Below are positions 4,790 to 5,890 of a stretch of DNA of 5,890 bases, one piece after another. The translations under genes and the position numbers were made by a program. Position 1 is the first letter of the stretch. Every line of letters starts with the position of its first letter. The notes beneath the pieces were generated by a model. The model made no database searches. It saw nothing but the letters and a program-made list of their open reading frames with translations, and was not told the DNA's origin. Source of the stretch: JAWLGW01 sp964569055 (GTDB lineage: Bacteria; Planctomycetota; J058); assembly GCA_964569055.1 (NCBI GenBank), contig CAZMSZ010000445.1, positions 1-5,890 of the forward strand, given 5' to 3'.

Positions 4790-4809
4790 GTGTCGGTTCG
4801 GACCAACAC
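4790..4809. other. Imperfect hairpin in the gap before the secreted-protein gene
   Basis: GTGTCGGT, TCGG loop, ACCAACAC forms an 8-bp stem with one C-A mismatch, 53 bases after the FMN reductase stop. Only a TTT run follows, about 10 bases later, so it is a weak terminator candidate; a protein-binding dyad is equally possible. The rest of 4738-4889 shows no convincing promoter. Confidence 0.3.
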
Positions 4810-4889
4810 GCTCGGCTCGTTTACTCCTTGCGCAGCAGGCGCCTCCGCTTGGCGTGCGGTGTGCGCCCTGACTGGCCGGAGGAGGCGCC

Positions 4890-5876
4890 GTGACACGCCA
4901 ACTGACCTGCCTGCTGCTGCTCGCCCTGACCTCGCCGGCCGCCGCGGCGGAAGGGTTCCGCGAGATCCGCCGCACGGTCGAGGACCGCGACGCGCGGACG
5001 TTCCGGACCATCGTGCTCGCGCACGACGGCTCGGTGGATCTGCGTCGGGGAAAGCTCACCTACACGACCGGAGCGGCGCGGCTCTCGGGCTTCGCCTCGG
5101 AGTCGGAGCTCGCCGAGCTCGACCGCGCCTTCGCCCGCGCTCGCCGCAGCGGGAAGCCGGTCGAGCTCGCGCGCGGGACGACCCTCGAGGTGAGCGGCGC
5201 CGCCGGGCGAGTCGTGGTGCGCGATCCCAAGCTGCTGCGCACGATAGAGCGCACGCTCGATCGGATCGAGCGGCGCCTCGTCAGCTCCCCGCAGACCGAG
5301 GTCTTCCGCGAGCTCGAGCTGCACCTGTTTCGGTTCGACCGCCACGACGAGCGAGCCGACGAGGTGGCCGAGATCACGATCGACCCGACCGGCCGCGCCC
5401 GCGTCGTTCCAGCGCGCCACCGCGCCGCGCCCGTGCTCGCCGAGCTGACCCAAGACGAGCGCGCGGCGCTGCTGCGCGCGCTGACCGCCGCGCGAGTCCC
5501 CGAGCTCCCGCGGCGCACGGGACCGCAGGAGACCCGCGGGACCTGGTTCACGGTCCGAGTCCAGTGGCCGCGACCGGAGCGGCGCCGGCACCGTCCCTCT
5601 CGCTACGACCTCCGCCGCAGACCCCCCTCGCGGAGCTGGCACACGGTCACGGGGATCGTCGGCCGGACCCACCTCAACGCGCGCCGGATCGACCCGCTGG
5701 TGGCCGAGCTGACCGCGATCGGCGAGCGGATCTTGCGGACGCACTACGGCCTGCCCGAACCCACACCGGCGCCGCCGCCCGAGCTCGACGGCCCGGTCAC
5801 GCTCCCGCCCCCAGCCGCGCCCGAGCTGCCCGGACCGCCCCGCCGCGGCATGACCGGCGCGCTCGACGGCGCGTAG
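4890..5876 (+). CDS. Secreted protein with two related domains and a proline-rich tail, unknown function
   Basis: The product is 328 residues from GTG, with an excellent GGAGGAGG 4 bases upstream. It has a Sec signal peptide (TRQLTCLLLLALTSPAAAA) with likely cleavage after about residue 20; no lipobox fits C7. The mature part seems to hold two copies of one domain, about 22-130 and 136-283. Each opens with FRE(I/L), has a strand around a D-x-(S/T)-G-type turn, then an acidic-start helix (ESELAELDRAFARAR versus TQDERAALLRALTAAR), a short P-containing segment, and a strand leading to a closing helix (LLRTIERTLDRIERRL versus PLVAELTAIGERIL). A basic insert (about 229-249) interrupts domain 2, and residues 288-318 are proline-rich. 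The strand-helix layout loosely recalls small protease-inhibitor-like domains, but that is a guess. Expected location is the periplasm or outside the cell. It may be in one unit with the FMN reductase gene 152 bases upstream, but nothing shows it. Confidence 0.82.
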   Translation: MTRQLTCLLLLALTSPAAAAEGFREIRRTVEDRDARTFRTIVLAHDGSVDLRRGKLTYTTGAARLSGFASESELAELDRAFARARRSGKPVELARGTTLEVSGAAGRVVVRDPKLLRTIERTLDRIERRLVSSPQTEVFRELELHLFRFDRHDERADEVAEITIDPTGRARVVPARHRAAPVLAELTQDERAALLRALTAARVPELPRRTGPQETRGTWFTVRVQWPRPERRRHRPSRYDLRRRPPSRSWHTVTGIVGRTHLNARRIDPLVAELTAIGERILRTHYGLPEPTPAPPPELDGPVTLPPPAAPELPGPPRRGMTGALDGA

Positions 5877-5890
5877 CTCGGCGGGGGCGA

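Noticed and set aside
4817..4831. TCG-N8-TTGC as a third sigma-54-like site before the secreted-protein gene
   Set aside because: The -24 GG is lost (CG), and nothing links this gene to the activator apart from position.
4105..4896. Leftward open frame of 263 codons opposite the FMN reductase gene
   Set aside because: Antisense shadow; the plus-strand product has both FMN-binding motifs.
4821..5744. Leftward open frame of 307 codons opposite the secreted-protein gene
   Set aside because: Arg/Gly/Ala-rich antisense shadow with no supporting RBS. The plus-strand frame has a strong RBS and a signal peptide.

Overview
The window is very GC-rich DNA with strong G/C preference at third codon positions, so it carries many long antisense shadow frames. 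It holds eight protein-coding genes and no recognisable RNA gene, insertion sequence or CRISPR array. The gene types and base composition suggest a high-GC bacterium, possibly Myxococcota or a related delta-proteobacterial lineage. That is an inference from style; there is no marker gene here.

Left part (1-1314, minus strand). Four genes read leftward in the order ArsR-family repressor, SRPBCC/AHSA1-type protein, two-helix membrane protein, UvrA-like ATPase (only its N-terminus is inside the window). The first two overlap by 4 bases and the third follows after 34 bases. A near-consensus sigma-70 promoter (TTGACG, 17 bases, TATAAA) lies in front of arsR. A perfect 7+2+7 dyad in its spacer is the obvious autorepression operator. 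The spacing implies a leaderless transcript starting at or beside the arsR ATG.

Middle (1428-4019). A small helical, partly hydrophobic protein of unknown function runs rightward and converges on a sigma-54 activator gene over a 47-base gap rich in dyads. The activator has an intact AAA+ domain (Walker A, GAFTGA, Walker B) and a Fis-type HTH. Its usual sensor domain is replaced by about 25 residues carrying a C-x-x-C motif. Across a 127-base divergent region lies a cupin-hemerythrin fusion, a likely di-iron O2/NO- or redox-responsive protein. The divergent region carries repeated GTCCA/GGAACG modules and an 8+10+8 inverted repeat over the activator's start.

Right part (4020-5876, plus strand). 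An NADPH-dependent FMN reductase-family protein follows the hemerythrin gene after 112 bases that contain a sigma-54-like promoter candidate. After a further 152 bases comes a secreted protein that appears to be an internal duplication of one alpha/beta domain with a proline-rich tail; its function is unknown.

Working model (inference): activator, cupin-hemerythrin and flavin reductase form a small redox or nitrosative/oxygen stress module in which a CxxC-bearing activator replaces a GAF-type sensor such as that of NorR. The left operon is a separate ArsR-controlled unit.
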